Assembly: GCA_017623655.1 (NCBI GenBank)
Contig: JAGAON010000001.1
Span: forward strand, 1-44,232
From: Prevotella sp.
GTDB lineage: Bacteria; Bacteroidota; Bacteroidia; Bacteroidales; Bacteroidaceae
Direction of reading: 5' to 3'
DNA length: 44,232 nucleotides
Shown: positions 14,189 through 24,081 of the stretch, piece by piece
Position numbering within the stretch: the stretch's first letter is position 1
Layout: each line of letters opens with the position of its first letter
Notes under the pieces: model-generated
Database searches by the model: none
Seen by the model: only the letters and a program-made list of their open reading frames with translations
Told to the model about the DNA's origin: nothing
Program-made: the position numbers and the translations under genes

Positions 14189-16237
14189 TTATTGCGGGAA
14201 GAGCTTTTTGCCGGTCGGCTTTTCCTGCGTGATGACTGTCGCGGCAATGAGAAAAGGCAATGCCATGTCGAGATACGTTATGTCATAGTCGGATTGGAAA
14301 ATCATGTCCCAATTATTGTATATGGCCATGTTGTGGACCATGGTTCCGGCGGATATGGCTGTCAGCGCGACGGCTTGGCCGAACATCAGCCGGCGCGTGT
14401 CATGGCGGTGCCACAGTGCGAGGAGTGTGCACAGAATGACGATAAGCACCACGTCGCCCGGATGTCCCTGCCTTGTCTGAAGCAGGAACGGAGGATATTC
14501 GGAGAACAGCAGCGCGTCGGCATCCCACAGCAGCAGCGGCAGGAAGGTGAGCATGAAGGTGAGCAGCGCCACGGCCGGTATCATTATGCGTTTGCCCCAC
14601 GTCAGGCGCAGCCATGACGGGAAGAGGACAATGAAGAGCGGCAGTGCGCAGGTGAGGCGTGTGGAGAGCCACAGCCCGCAGATTACGGCCAGGGACCATG
14701 GGTGCGTGGCAAGGGAAATGCCTTTCCGGTGTATGTAGATGACGAAGGCCGCGAGAAGCATGAAATTAGTTATGAGGTCGCTTCTTACGGATGCCTCATA
14801 CCAGAGGTTGAGGGAGAACAGCAGCATCAGCGTGGCCTGTATGGCGGCTCTTGTGCCGTGACAGCGCTGCAATGTAACGGTGAAGACCGCCGTGGCGGCG
14901 ATGATGGACAGTCCCACGTTGCCAAGGAAGAAGAAAGGTATGTGAGCCACCATCCATACGGGGAACGGCGAGGCGTAACCGCCGAGGTGCGTCTGCGCGA
15001 GATAGGGGAATTCGCCGTCCAGCAGTGCGGCGATGACGTTGTGTATGGCTGACCATCTGTCAACTTTTATGGTGTAGGGGTCGAAATGATACTGGGCAGC
15101 GGCAAGCCCGGCGCAGAGAGCCGCCAGCAGCAGCGGCGTTAGGCGGTGCTGCTGGCGGGGCGGACATGCGCGCGCCGCAAGCTGTATCATAGGGTACAGT
15201 AAGGCAAGGTAGCCTACAGCAATGTAGGCGAAGTGCGGCGTCAGGCGCATGGTGTATTTCAGTGCCATGACATAGCATACGGCGGCGTATAGCAGTATCG
15301 ACATCAGGCGGACGGACTCTCCTCCGCGTGACTTCAGCCATGAGCTGTTGTAGCGGTGGAACACTGTCGCAATGATGACGGATGCCGTGTAGAAGATTAT
15401 TACGTCCGTGACGCTGGCGATGCAGTAAACGAATGCCGAGTGTATCATGTATAACTCCAGCGACATCATGCCGGCCGTAGCCATTATTTTACCGCGGCGT
15501 AGTGCGGGCATCAGTAGCGGAATGGCGATGAAGGCGGGCGTGAAGAGCAGCAGGTCAGCCGAGACGAGCAGGTTGAACGGCAGCGTGCCTTTGTACTCCT
15601 GTATGGCGGGCAGTGCCTTCAACGCGTACAACACTGTTGCGGCGACTGTTGCGGCCATGACGTAGCGTTTCAACGTTCCGGCCTTGTGCATATCCTCTAT
15701 GCGCGAGGAATGTTTTGACGCGAGGCATCCCGCAAGGAAACTCAGCGACTTGGTGGCCGACAGCGGCGGGAAGAACAGTGATACTACGGAGAACAGGGCG
15801 AGCACGGCGGTGTCGTGACGCGGGAAAAAGCGGTGCGCCAGCCAGAAGGCGGCGTAGCAGTGTATCAGATAGACAATGAAGTAGAGATAGTTGTTCCCGG
15901 AAGGGAGGAAGAAGATGTTTCCCGCCAGTTCCGCTGCGTTGAACTCGCGGAACGGGATGGTGAATACCAGCCATATCCAGTAGGGGAACACTATCCTGCC
16001 GAACTTGCGGCGGATGAACCCGTCCAGCCCTTTCTGCCTGTAACTCTCGCTCAGCCCGTAACCTGACAGAAAAAGGAAAACGGCGACGCCCAGCGAACTC
16101 ACGAGGTTTCCGCACCACGGGAAACTGCTGAACGGCTCCCACGCGTGAACCGCCATTATCAGTATTATCGCCATACCGCGCAGCACGTTGGTGTAGTCTC
16201 TTTGGAATATGGTTGAAGTCAGCGGCTTGTTGTCCAT
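14189..16237 (-). CDS. Acyltransferase-3 family membrane protein with extra GT-C-like half
   Basis: A 682-aa polytopic protein, about twice the usual acyltransferase-3 length. Residues 1 to about 310 show the acyltransferase-3 pattern: R20-G-M-A, then A-V-H31, and F-L-F-L-S-G-Y-G-L. These enzymes transfer acyl groups to sugars or lipids across the inner membrane. The C-terminal half is another block of about ten hydrophobic helices. Near residue 391 it contains D-R-W-S-A-I-H-N and G-E-F-P-Y, a periplasmic loop recalling GT-C glycosyltransferases that use lipid-linked sugars. A fusion is the simplest reading. It is 16 bp downstream of porZ, so a role in surface glycolipid or anionic LPS modification is plausible but inferred. 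Confidence 0.75.
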   Translation of the reverse strand: MDNKPLTSTIFQRDYTNVLRGMAIILIMAVHAWEPFSSFPWCGNLVSSLGVAVFLFLSGYGLSESYRQKGLDGFIRRKFGRIVFPYWIWLVFTIPFREFNAAELAGNIFFLPSGNNYLYFIVYLIHCYAAFWLAHRFFPRHDTAVLALFSVVSLFFPPLSATKSLSFLAGCLASKHSSRIEDMHKAGTLKRYVMAATVAATVLYALKALPAIQEYKGTLPFNLLVSADLLLFTPAFIAIPLLMPALRRGKIMATAGMMSLELYMIHSAFVYCIASVTDVIIFYTASVIIATVFHRYNSSWLKSRGGESVRLMSILLYAAVCYVMALKYTMRLTPHFAYIAVGYLALLYPMIQLAARACPPRQQHRLTPLLLAALCAGLAAAQYHFDPYTIKVDRWSAIHNVIAALLDGEFPYLAQTHLGGYASPFPVWMVAHIPFFFLGNVGLSIIAATAVFTVTLQRCHGTRAAIQATLMLLFSLNLWYEASVRSDLITNFMLLAAFVIYIHRKGISLATHPWSLAVICGLWLSTRLTCALPLFIVLFPSWLRLTWGKRIMIPAVALLTFMLTFLPLLLWDADALLFSEYPPFLLQTRQGHPGDVVLIVILCTLLALWHRHDTRRLMFGQAVALTAISAGTMVHNMAIYNNWDMIFQSDYDITYLDMALPFLIAATVITQEKPTGKKLFPQ

Positions 16238-16253
16238 CGTGCGGTTGTTTTTG

Positions 16254-18449
16254 TTATTTCACCATCGCCACCTTTGCCACGCATCCCTCCGAGCCGTCTT
16301 CCGTGGCGAGGAGCACGTTATATACGCCTGAGGCGCAGCGGTTGCCGGAGAGGTCGCATCCGTCCCATTGGTAGAGGGCGGAGGTGGAGCGCCCGGTGTG
16401 GACGATGGCTCCCGTGGCGGTTGTTATCTTTATGTCCGCCCCCACGGTCAGTCCCTCGAAGGTTATCATGCCCGTGTAGTCGGGGCGCACGGGGTTGGGA
16501 TATACGCGTATGTTGTTCTTGTCAAGCGATGCCGGAACGGTGATGCCGTCGGTGCGCACGGCGCACAGCCCGCGGTCGGTGGAGCAGTAGAGCATTCCGG
16601 TTTTTTCATCAAGGGCGAGACGATACACGTTGTCGCTTATGATGTTGCAGTTTGACGTGTTGTAGTTCTGCACCTCGGTATTGTTGTCGGCGGATATTAC
16701 GTATATGCCGCTGCCCTGCGTTCCCACGTATTTGCGTCCCGCGCTGTCGAAGATGATGCATGAGGCATCTACGGTTGACAGCAGATAGTCGGCCAGTCCC
16801 GTCCCGTCGTTGCGCGGCACCTTGTATTGTGTCATGACATCGGTGCCCGTACCTGTCTCCCTTGCCGGCAGGTAGCATATTCCGTTGGTGCCGCAGAGCC
16901 ACACGTTACCCTCCGCGTCGATGTTGATGTCGCGCAGGAAACTGTCGTTCTGGTTGTAAAGTCCCGCACCGTCCTGATTATAGTACGGGTGGTATTCCGT
17001 GAGAATGTTGCCGGCAGGATCGTATGAAAAGAAGTTGGTGTTGCCCCAGTCAAGGTTGATGAACCACAGACGTCCCCTGCCGTCGAAAACAGGGTTGGAT
17101 ATTATGGGGGTTGACTGCAACTGCGAGTGTGTGAATGTCTCCCATCGGCTTTCGCTCTCGGCACTTCCGCCTGTGCGAGGCTGTGTCAGTTTCAGCAGTC
17201 CGTCGCTGACCATGGCGTTGAGCGCCCATAGCGTTCCGCTTGCGTCGTATATCGTTCCGAGAACCAGCTGGTATGTTTCGGAAGTACCGCTGCCGAATGA
17301 TTTTATAGGGCTGTTGGCCTTGCTCCACCGCCTTACGAACCGGCCTGCGTAGAACTCGTACAGTCCGCTTTTCGCGCCCACCATGACGTGTGAAGTGTCC
17401 CGCGGGTCGATGGCTATGTCGCTGGTGGCGATGAAATCTATGCCGATGTCTTCCTTGGCGGGTGTCTGGAAAACGCTCCATCCGGCATCGGGATTATAGA
17501 CCTGTATCACGCCCGGCTCGTAGCTGTCGATGTTGGTGCGCCATCCACGGCTCAGGGTGTAAAGCCGGTTGTTCTCCCATTTTATGGTGTAGAAGTCGTT
17601 GCTTGCCGGTCCGTCGGGCTTCACTCCTTTCTGCCACTGTGGGGTGTATGCGTTGTCGTCCGTCATGGCGTATTTCATCAGCCCTCCGTCCTTGTCCGCC
17701 CCCCAGTGGCAGTTGCGGTAAGTGTCGGCAATGAGGTTGTCCTTGCTGCCCTCCGTGACGGTGCGGGCTTGCCTGTACTTTGCTATGCTGGCCTTGACCT
17801 GTACGGCACGCCCGGCATCCACCCCGTGCCACTTTGACTTGTCAAGCAGGTTGTCGGTCAGCTTGCCCCTTATGACGGTGCTGCCGTATGTGTCGAGCAC
17901 CCTGTCGGCCTCGAGGAAGAGCGAGTCGTTCTCCACCCACGCCCCGGTGAATGAGGCGCTGCCGGTGGTGAAGCGGTAGGTGTCGCCGAACTCCTGTCTT
18001 GCGGTGTTGAGCGTTATCACGCCGTATTGCATCACGATGTACGCGTGGCTGCCGTGGCAGAGAATGTCCTTTATGGTCTTGCTCCGTGTCGTTATCTCGT
18101 CCGCTATCGCCGAAAAGTTCCTCACGCTGTTGTCGCGTGTGTCGAGCAGGTCGATGTTACCGTTGGCGTATGCTATGACGAGGTGCTGCGTCTGCCCGTT
18201 CCAGCAGATGTCGGTGATGTCCTCGCCGTCGTTCAGCAGGTTGGTGATGTTGTACTCCGTCAGGCTTTCGTCGCCGGCGTTGTATGAGAACAGCGCGCCG
18301 GCCGACAGTGCATACACGGCCTTGCTTGCCGGCACTATGCGGGTAAGGTCGTTGTAGGCGTGGAAGAGTGTCCATTCGCCCAGTCCCGCTGCGTGCACAG
18401 GCAGACAGAGGGTGAGGAGTATGAGATATGTTATAAGGTGTCTCTTCAT
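16254..18449 (-). CDS. porZ: PorZ-like surface beta-propeller protein (type IX secretion)
   Basis: A 731-aa protein with signal peptide (first ~20 residues, ending V-H-A-A). Two beta-propeller regions made of repeated blades follow (e.g. D-I-C-W-N-G, V-Y-A-L, L-Y-C-S-T-D-R-G-L), then a C-terminal beta domain beginning V-Y-P-N-P-V near residue 653, typical of type IX sorting or PorZ C-terminal domains. PorZ sits on the cell surface, binds anionic LPS and feeds it to the PorU sortase that attaches type IX cargo. The call rests on length, start motif (W-x-L-x-x-A-Y-N-D) and architecture. Other two-component-type propeller proteins are the alternative. The gene lies 14 bp after rdgB and 16 bp before the acyltransferase gene: one operon. 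Confidence 0.8.
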   Translation of the reverse strand: MKRHLITYLILLTLCLPVHAAGLGEWTLFHAYNDLTRIVPASKAVYALSAGALFSYNAGDESLTEYNITNLLNDGEDITDICWNGQTQHLVIAYANGNIDLLDTRDNSVRNFSAIADEITTRSKTIKDILCHGSHAYIVMQYGVITLNTARQEFGDTYRFTTGSASFTGAWVENDSLFLEADRVLDTYGSTVIRGKLTDNLLDKSKWHGVDAGRAVQVKASIAKYRQARTVTEGSKDNLIADTYRNCHWGADKDGGLMKYAMTDDNAYTPQWQKGVKPDGPASNDFYTIKWENNRLYTLSRGWRTNIDSYEPGVIQVYNPDAGWSVFQTPAKEDIGIDFIATSDIAIDPRDTSHVMVGAKSGLYEFYAGRFVRRWSKANSPIKSFGSGTSETYQLVLGTIYDASGTLWALNAMVSDGLLKLTQPRTGGSAESESRWETFTHSQLQSTPIISNPVFDGRGRLWFINLDWGNTNFFSYDPAGNILTEYHPYYNQDGAGLYNQNDSFLRDINIDAEGNVWLCGTNGICYLPARETGTGTDVMTQYKVPRNDGTGLADYLLSTVDASCIIFDSAGRKYVGTQGSGIYVISADNNTEVQNYNTSNCNIISDNVYRLALDEKTGMLYCSTDRGLCAVRTDGITVPASLDKNNIRVYPNPVRPDYTGMITFEGLTVGADIKITTATGAIVHTGRSTSALYQWDGCDLSGNRCASGVYNVLLATEDGSEGCVAKVAMVK

Positions 18450-18463
18450 AGTCGCGTTATTGG

Positions 18464-19060
18464 TTATATGTCTTTCAGGAATCCGGCGAGCTTTGCCGTG
18501 GCACGCCCCCGGTGCGAGATGGCGTTCTTCTCCCCGGCGGTCATTTCCGCGAATGTGGCGCTGTGGCCTTCGGGGCGGAATATCGGGTCATACCCGAAGC
18601 CGTCACTGCCGTGCCGCTCCGTGGTTATCACGCCCTCCACTATGCCCTCGAACAGGTGCTCTTCACCTTGTAATATCAGGGCGATTACGGTGCGGAACCG
18701 TGCCGTCCGGTCTGTCTTCCCTTCAAGGTTGCGCAGCAGGCAGCGCATATTCGCCTCGCTGTCGTGTGATGCCGCGGCGGCATTGTCAAGCGATGCGTAC
18801 CGTGCGCTGTACACCCCCGGCGCACCGCCCAGCGCGTTGACTTCAAGACCCGTGTCATCGGCGAAGCAGTCGTAGCCGTAACGCTCTTTCACGTACCGCG
18901 CCTTCTGCATGGCGTTGCCCTCGAGCGTGTCGGCATCTTCGGGAATATCCTCGTGGCAGCCTATATCGTTGAGTGACAGCACTTCCATGCCGGTGTCCCG
19001 CAGTATGGCGCGCACCTCGTCGAGCTTGTGGCTGTTGTTGGTTGCAAAGACTATCTTCAT
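18464..19060 (-). CDS. rdgB: dITP/XTP pyrophosphatase RdgB
   Basis: A 198-aa Ham1/RdgB-family enzyme, which hydrolyses non-canonical purine triphosphates (ITP, dITP, XTP) to monophosphate and PPi and so keeps them out of DNA. Signatures: T7-N-N-S-H-K12 substrate loop at the N-terminus, A-D-D-T-G-L-E-V catalytic aspartates near 66-73, [12 protein letters not shown], and the C-terminal S-H-R-G-R-A. The frame is open to 19102, but the start at 19060 gives the canonical M-K-I-V-F-A-T-N-N. First gene of the rdgB-porZ-acyltransferase operon. Confidence 0.95.
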   Translation of the reverse strand: MKIVFATNNSHKLDEVRAILRDTGMEVLSLNDIGCHEDIPEDADTLEGNAMQKARYVKERYGYDCFADDTGLEVNALGGAPGVYSARYASLDNAAAASHDSEANMRCLLRNLEGKTDRTARFRTVIALILQGEEHLFEGIVEGVITTERHGSDGFGYDPIFRPEGHSATFAEMTAGEKNAISHRGRATAKLAGFLKDI

Positions 19061-19176
19061 ACTGTTTTTCCTGTTTTTGTTGTTTAGTAAATAAACGCAC
19101 AACCTGCCTTTTTATTTTATTCCTCCAACTGTAAGCTAATTACATACAACAACCACAACAAAAAACTTGTGAAAAA

Positions 19177-19208
19177 TTTGGAAGATATATAAATAATTAC
19201 TATCTTTG
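19177..19208 (+). promoter_or_regulatory. Promoter reading into the long leader of the DUF4468-like gene
   Basis: TTTG at 19177-19180, a 20-nt spacer and TATCTTTG at 19201-19208: full consensus. It points right, away from rdgB, and the next credible gene starts 528 nt downstream. Confidence 0.75.
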
Positions 19209-19214
19209 CAGCAG

Positions 19215-19735
19215 ATTCCTGATAGTCATGGGGTTTGCAGCGTGTCCGGAAGAGACCGTGAACAATGTGCGCCGCACGTTCCATGGCGTCCACGCCGAAA
19301 CCATTATGCCCGCTTTGTGCGGTGCAGGCGGAAAAATGGGAGGATGCAGGAATCGCTATTTTATAGGAAAGCGTTTATCACACGCTTTGTTTCTGACAAT
19401 TTGAAATCTCGCAAATTTCCTAAATCCAGTCAGGGCAGGGTAACGGTAGATGCTCATCAAGGTGTTTTTATAGAATACCGGTATATGCCCATCTCTTCTG
19501 GCATTGTTCCGTCGGAAGATTATGTGGGGTATATATGTTCGTAGTCTTCATATAAACGCATCGGCGTGGGTTTCTTGCGTTGCTCGTTCAACTGGATTGG
19601 GCAATGCGAGAGCCTCAAATTGTGGAACGGGTAACATGATAAGACTCCTGCGCTTTTTCTGTATGATAGAACAACAAATCCGTTTCCTTTTTATTTTCAA
19701 CGCCGAAAGTCAGGAGTCGATAGGCACATTAAACA
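19215..19735 (+). other. Long transcribed leader without a credible gene
   Basis: About 520 nt between a consensus promoter and the DUF4468-like gene. Only weak frames occur: a 58-codon frame at 19226-19402 and two overlapping out-of-phase frames (19206-19544 and 19504-19809). GACTCCTG (19643-19650) pairs perfectly with CAGGAGTC (19711-19718), closing a 60-nt loop just upstream of the ATG at 19736. It could be a structured 5' UTR, a dispersed leader repeat or a decayed gene. Confidence 0.4.
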
Positions 19736-20407
19736 ATGAAGAAAATAATTTTATCCATGTTACTCGCCATAGTAGCAATGGGGGCGAGCGCACAGATTCT
19801 CAGAGTTGACGAACTGGAAAAATACGCAAAGGAAAAATATGGTGAGAAATGGGTTGATGCTGCAACCAATCTTAGTTCTCAGCTCACTCTTGATAAGAAC
19901 AACGCCATAACCTATGTAATGGTAATTCCAGCTGACAGCAAGACGAAAGAGCAACTTTATGTGCTGCTGAACTATTGGTTTGCAGCAACATTCAATGATG
20001 CCAACTCTGTAATAAAGTTGAACGACAAGGATTGTGGCACAATCATTGCACAGGGTTATGTTGCAGGCATTGCTAAACATACAGGTGGATCGAATACTTA
20101 TAACGTTAGTATAAGACCTGTTATTAAGTGCGACATCAAGGATGGTAAAGTCAGAGTAACATACACTGTACCATTCTATGATGTGGAACGATTAATTGGT
20201 AAAGGTTGGATGGGTGGTACGCGCCCAAGACGGTCTGATGAAAATTGGACATTAGACTCCTGCTTTCCCTTTGCAAAGAAAGATTCTCACAAGAAAACTT
20301 CATGCAAAGCTCTCGTGATGGCTCATGCATATTCAAATGTTGTCATGGACAAGATTGAGGAATGCGTAAAGAATGGCCTTTCGGGGAATGAGGGAGAAGA
20401 TTGGTAA
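19736..20407 (+). CDS. Secreted DUF4468-like protein
   Basis: A 223-aa protein with a clear Sec signal peptide (K-K-I-I-L-S-M-L-L-A-I-V-A-M-G-A-S-A-Q). The mature part carries a segment K-E-Q-L-Y-V-L-L-N-Y-W-F-A-A-T-F, then V-I-K-L-N-D-K-D-C-G-T-I-I-A-Q-G, which matches the DUF4468 pattern (helix with W-F, then D-K-x-x-G-x-I-x-G-x-G). That domain is common in periplasmic or surface Bacteroidota proteins and has no known activity. The C-terminal tail is acidic. It sits alone between rdgB and leuS, behind a very long leader. Confidence 0.75.
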   Translation: MKKIILSMLLAIVAMGASAQILRVDELEKYAKEKYGEKWVDAATNLSSQLTLDKNNAITYVMVIPADSKTKEQLYVLLNYWFAATFNDANSVIKLNDKDCGTIIAQGYVAGIAKHTGGSNTYNVSIRPVIKCDIKDGKVRVTYTVPFYDVERLIGKGWMGGTRPRRSDENWTLDSCFPFAKKDSHKKTSCKALVMAHAYSNVVMDKIEECVKNGLSGNEGEDW

Positions 20408-20820
20408 TCTTTATTGCCGTCTGTGGAAATACCCGTGCAAAACACGTTGAAAAACCACCGGAAAACTGACGGTTATCAACACGCGGAAAGAGGAGGAAAA
20501 GCGGTGCATGGAAAACAACAGGGTTAAGAAACGGATTTCAACGTTGGTTTCAACGGACATGAACGGCCGTCGTTTACGGCACAAACGGCGGCTTATCACG
20601 TTGTGAAAGAGACCGTTTCGTCATATAATATGCGGCAGATTTTCCGTGTTGTCCACGTTTCCACATCGCTTTATTGTTTTTCTTTATATGTTTTATTCTA
20701 TTATAATATAGAAATATTAAAAAGAAAGTGTCGGCTTGATTGTGTTCCATACCGTCACGATAAAACTGCGTAAATACGCAAGAAAATCGTGAGTTAGTGG
20801 TTTTTCTGTGACAGAAAAAG
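20408..20820. other. AT-rich intergenic stretch
   Basis: About 410 bp between the DUF4468-like gene and the long hairpin. Short frames on both strands look random. I see no RNA gene or clear promoter in it. Confidence 0.5.
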
Positions 20821-20877
20821 GGCTGAAAGGGCATTAAGCGCATAGCACTGGTCTATGCTCTTAATGCTCTTTCAGCC
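20821..20877. repeat. 25-bp hairpin, possible bidirectional terminator
   Basis: GGCTGAAAGGGCATTAAGCGCATAG-type left arm (20821-20845; its core is GGGCATTAAGCG) pairs with 20853-20877 at 23 of 25 positions, with a 7-nt loop. It lies between the convergent DUF4468-like gene and leuS. T/A tracts flank it weakly, so a terminator or REP-like role is possible. Confidence 0.65.
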
Positions 20878-20894
20878 AGTTCTATATGGTTCGT

Positions 20895-20924
20895 TACGGA
20901 GACGATGTGATACATCGTCTCTAC
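20895..20924. repeat. GTAGrGACG palindrome, GATGT-GA-TACATC core
   Basis: GGAGACGATGT, GA, then TACATCGTCTC and TAC. Same family as 557-582, 43973-43999 and 44028-44053. The flank CGCGGGCAATAACG also resembles the flank at 44054-44068 (ATCGGGCAATTATACG). Confidence 0.8.
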
Positions 20925-20982
20925 ACGCGGGCAATAACGCTGCTATGATGGCTTGCCACCGTCCTACCCTCCCCCTCAGGGG

Positions 20983-23814
20983 CTATACCACGATATTGAT
21001 TATCCTTCCCGGCACCACGATGATTTTCTTCACCTGCTTGCCTTCGGTGTATTTGGCGGTGCGTTCGTCGGCCAGCGCCGCCTTTTCGGCGTCCTCGCGG
21101 CTGATGCCGGCCGGCAGCTGGATGGTGAAGCGTGTCTTGCCGCAGAACTGTACGGGCATGGTTATCTCTGAGTCCTTCATCTTCTCCTCGTCCCATGCGG
21201 GCCATTGGGCGTCGCATACGCTGCCTTGCTCTCCGAGCTGGTGCCACAGTTCTTCGGCTATGAACGGGGCGAAGGGTGCCATGAGGATTACCAGTTCCTT
21301 GAGCACGGCCTTGCTGCGGCATTTCTGCAACTCGCTCACGGCTATCATGAAGGCGGAGATGGAGGTGTTGTACGAGAACTGCTCTATGTCCTGCGTCACC
21401 TTCTTTATCAGCTTGTGCAGTGATTTCTCCTGCTCTGCCGTGGGTGCGTCGCCGGTGGGCATGAAGTTGCCTTCACGGTCGTAGAACAGTCCCCAGAACT
21501 TCTTGAGGAAGCGGTGACAGCCGTCGATGCCGTTGGTGTCCCATGGCTTTGACTGCTCCACGGGGCCGAGGAACATCTCGTACAGGCGCAGTGTGTCGGC
21601 ACCGTATTTCTCCACTATCATGTCGGGGTTGACGACGTTGTACATCGACTTCGACATCTTCTCCACCGCCCAGCCGCAGAGGTATTTGCCGTCGTCGTTC
21701 AGGATGAACTCCGCGTCGTTGTATTCCGGCCGCCATGCCTTGAACGCCTCCACGTCGAGTATGTCGCCGGAGACGATGTTCACATCCACGTGTATCGGTG
21801 TCACGTCATATCCTTCTTTCTTGTCGAGCGAGACGAAGGTGTTGGTGTCCTTTATGCGATAGACGAAGTTTGAGCGTCCCTGTATCATGCCTTGGTTGAT
21901 GAGTTTTTGGAACGGCTCGTCCTTGCAGCTCACGCCGAGGTCGTAGAGGAACTTGCACCAGAAGCGTGAGTAGATGAGGTGGCCCGTGGCGTGTTCCGAG
22001 CCTCCCACGTAGAGATCCACGTTCTGCCAGTACTCGTCCGCCTCCTTGCTTACGAGAGCCTCGCCGTTGTGCGGGTCCATGTAGCGCAGGTAGTAGGCTG
22101 ACGAGCCCGCGAAGCCCGGCATGGTATATAGCTCTATCGGGAAGACGGTCTTGTTGTCTATGAGCGTGTTGCTCACGATGCGGCGGTTCTCCTCGTCCCA
22201 CGCCCATTCGGCGGCGTTGCCCAGCGGCGGCTCGCCCGTCTCCGTTGGCAGGAACTTCTCCACCTGCGGCAGCTGTATGGGCAGGCATTCCTCGGGTATC
22301 ATGGCCGGCATGCCGTTCTTGTAATATACGGGGAACGGCTCGCCCCAGTAACGCTGGCGCGAGAAGATGGCGTCGCGCAGGCGGTAGTTCACCTTCACGC
22401 GTCCCAGTCCCTGCTCCCTGACAAACTTCTTCGTGGCCGCTATGGCCTCCTTTATGGTCAGTCCGTTGAGCGAGAAGCCCTTGTAGGCCGTCTTGCCCTC
22501 CATGGGCGAGTTCATCACGATGCCCTCCTTGGCGTCGTAGCTCTCCTCGCTCACGTCGGCACCCTCTATCAGCGGGATGATGGGCAGGCCGAAGTGCTTG
22601 GCGAAGGCGTAGTCGCGTGAGTCGTGGGCGGGCACCGCCATGATGGCGCCCGTGCCGTAACCGGCGAGGACGTATTCGGAGATGTATATCGGGCACTTGT
22701 CGCCGGTGATGGGGTTCACGCCGTATGCGCCCGAGAAGACGCCCGTGACGGTGTGGTCTATCATGCGCTCGCGCTCGGTACGCCCCTTGACGTACTTCAC
22801 GTACTCATCCACGGCCGCGCGCTGCTCCGCCGTGGTCACCATATCGACCAGCTCCGACTCCGGCGCAAGCACGAAGAACGTCACGCCGAACATGGTGTCG
22901 GCCCTTGTGGTGAAGATGGTGAAATCCACGTCGCTCTCCGCCACCTGTATCCTTACCTCCGTGCCCTCCGAGCGGCCTATCCAGTTCTTCTGCGTCTCGG
23001 TGATGGAGTCGCTCCAGTCTATCGTGCCCAGTCCGTCCAGCAGACGCTGCGCGTATGCGCTGACACGCAGGCACCACTGGCGCATCTTCTTCTGCTCAAC
23101 GGGGAATCCGCCGCGCACGCTCACGCCATCGACCACCTCGTCGTTGGCCAGCACGGTGCCCAGTCCGGCGCACCAGTTGACCATCGTCTCGCCCATGAAG
23201 GCTATGCGGTAGTTCATCAGCGTGTCGCACTGCTTCTTCCCGTCCCATGAGTTCCACTCGTCAGCCGTGAACGACAGTTCCTCGGAGCAGGCCGCCGTCA
23301 CGCCCTCCGTGCCCTGCTTTTGGAAGTGCTCCACGAGTTCCTCTATGGGCCTTGCCTTCTGGCATGAGGTGCAGAAGTATGAGGCGTACATCTTCTGGAA
23401 CGCCCACTGCGTCCACTTGTAGTAGCCCGGGTCGCAGGTGCGCACCTCCCTGTCCCAGTCGAAGCAGAAGCCGATCTTGTCCAGCTGCTCGCGGTAGCGG
23501 TCTATGTTGGCGTTGGTGGTCACCTCCGGGTGCTGTCCCGTCTGTATGGCATACTGCTCCGCCGGCAGTCCGTACGCGTCATATCCCATGGGGTTGAGCA
23601 CGTTGAAGCCCTGCAGGCGCTTGTAGCGGGCGTAGATGTCGCTGGCGATGTAGCCCAGCGGGTGTCCCACGTGCAGTCCCGCCCCGGAGGGGTAAGGGAA
23701 CATATTGAGCACATAGAATTTCTTTTTGTCCTTATTCTCCGTGACGTGATACGTCCGCTGCTGTTTCCAGTAGTCAAACCATTTCCTTTCGATGTCTCTG
23801 AAGTTGTATTCCAT
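20983..23814 (-). CDS. leuS: Leucyl-tRNA synthetase
   Basis: A 943-aa class I aminoacyl-tRNA synthetase that charges tRNA-Leu. Seen in order: the HIGH-region [12 protein letters not shown] near residue 40, a large CP1 editing insertion (about 230-420, including T-R-A-D-T-M-F-G), [16 protein letters not shown] near 718, and a C-terminal anticodon-binding helical domain ending in the V-x-x-G-R-x-x-N-I-V-V tail. An upstream in-frame ATG at 23853 overlaps the predicted -7 promoter element, so the M-E-Y-N-F start at 23814 is preferred. Stands alone. Confidence 0.97.
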   Translation of the reverse strand: MEYNFRDIERKWFDYWKQQRTYHVTENKDKKKFYVLNMFPYPSGAGLHVGHPLGYIASDIYARYKRLQGFNVLNPMGYDAYGLPAEQYAIQTGQHPEVTTNANIDRYREQLDKIGFCFDWDREVRTCDPGYYKWTQWAFQKMYASYFCTSCQKARPIEELVEHFQKQGTEGVTAACSEELSFTADEWNSWDGKKQCDTLMNYRIAFMGETMVNWCAGLGTVLANDEVVDGVSVRGGFPVEQKKMRQWCLRVSAYAQRLLDGLGTIDWSDSITETQKNWIGRSEGTEVRIQVAESDVDFTIFTTRADTMFGVTFFVLAPESELVDMVTTAEQRAAVDEYVKYVKGRTERERMIDHTVTGVFSGAYGVNPITGDKCPIYISEYVLAGYGTGAIMAVPAHDSRDYAFAKHFGLPIIPLIEGADVSEESYDAKEGIVMNSPMEGKTAYKGFSLNGLTIKEAIAATKKFVREQGLGRVKVNYRLRDAIFSRQRYWGEPFPVYYKNGMPAMIPEECLPIQLPQVEKFLPTETGEPPLGNAAEWAWDEENRRIVSNTLIDNKTVFPIELYTMPGFAGSSAYYLRYMDPHNGEALVSKEADEYWQNVDLYVGGSEHATGHLIYSRFWCKFLYDLGVSCKDEPFQKLINQGMIQGRSNFVYRIKDTNTFVSLDKKEGYDVTPIHVDVNIVSGDILDVEAFKAWRPEYNDAEFILNDDGKYLCGWAVEKMSKSMYNVVNPDMIVEKYGADTLRLYEMFLGPVEQSKPWDTNGIDGCHRFLKKFWGLFYDREGNFMPTGDAPTAEQEKSLHKLIKKVTQDIEQFSYNTSISAFMIAVSELQKCRSKAVLKELVILMAPFAPFIAEELWHQLGEQGSVCDAQWPAWDEEKMKDSEITMPVQFCGKTRFTIQLPAGISREDAEKAALADERTAKYTEGKQVKKIIVVPGRIINIVV

Positions 23815-23850
23815 TTGTATGTAGTTGTTTTTGTATATCCGTTCTGTCTG

Positions 23851-23858
23851 CAAAATTA
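23851..23858 (-). promoter_or_regulatory. -7 element of the leuS promoter
   Basis: Minus strand TAATTTTG followed by C, 37 nt before the preferred leuS ATG. The -33 region (TTTC/TTC) is weak. The same -7 octamer serves metF and the Sau3AI-like gene. Confidence 0.5.
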
Positions 23859-24000
23859 CGAAGAATTTTACGAATGGAAGAAACTTTTTATGATAATGTG
23901 TTTTCTTCTTGTCTTATTTCCGCCAGTGTCCTTTCTGCCACTTCCTGTTGTTACATTTTGTGAACACCTATATGTTATGTATTCATGGTACAAAAGCAAA

Positions 24001-24043
24001 TATCTTTGGCATATTAAATTCGTCAACAAACTGTTGACGAATT
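24001..24043 (+). promoter_or_regulatory. Possible promoter with palindromic operator
   Basis: TATCTTTG at 24001-24008 is a consensus -7 box. The predicted transcript start falls into a perfect palindrome, AATTCGTCAAC (24017-24027), AAACT, GTTGACGAATT (24033-24043). There is no T-tract afterwards, so a protein-binding operator is more likely than a terminator. The -33 box is not clear. Only a 26-codon frame lies downstream on this strand. Confidence 0.4.
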
Positions 24044-24081
24044 GTGTCGGTATATTCTTCGTTTCTGTAATTCTTTTTTAT

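Noticed and set aside
13850-14617. 255-codon plus-strand frame across the acyltransferase/iron-sulphur gene boundary
   Set aside because: Antisense to two well-supported genes; low-complexity composition rich in Q, H and R typical of a shadow frame.
19206-19809. Two overlapping frames of about 100 codons before the DUF4468-like gene
   Set aside because: The first starts inside the -7 promoter box, they are out of phase, and neither has a recognisable fold. Treated as leader.
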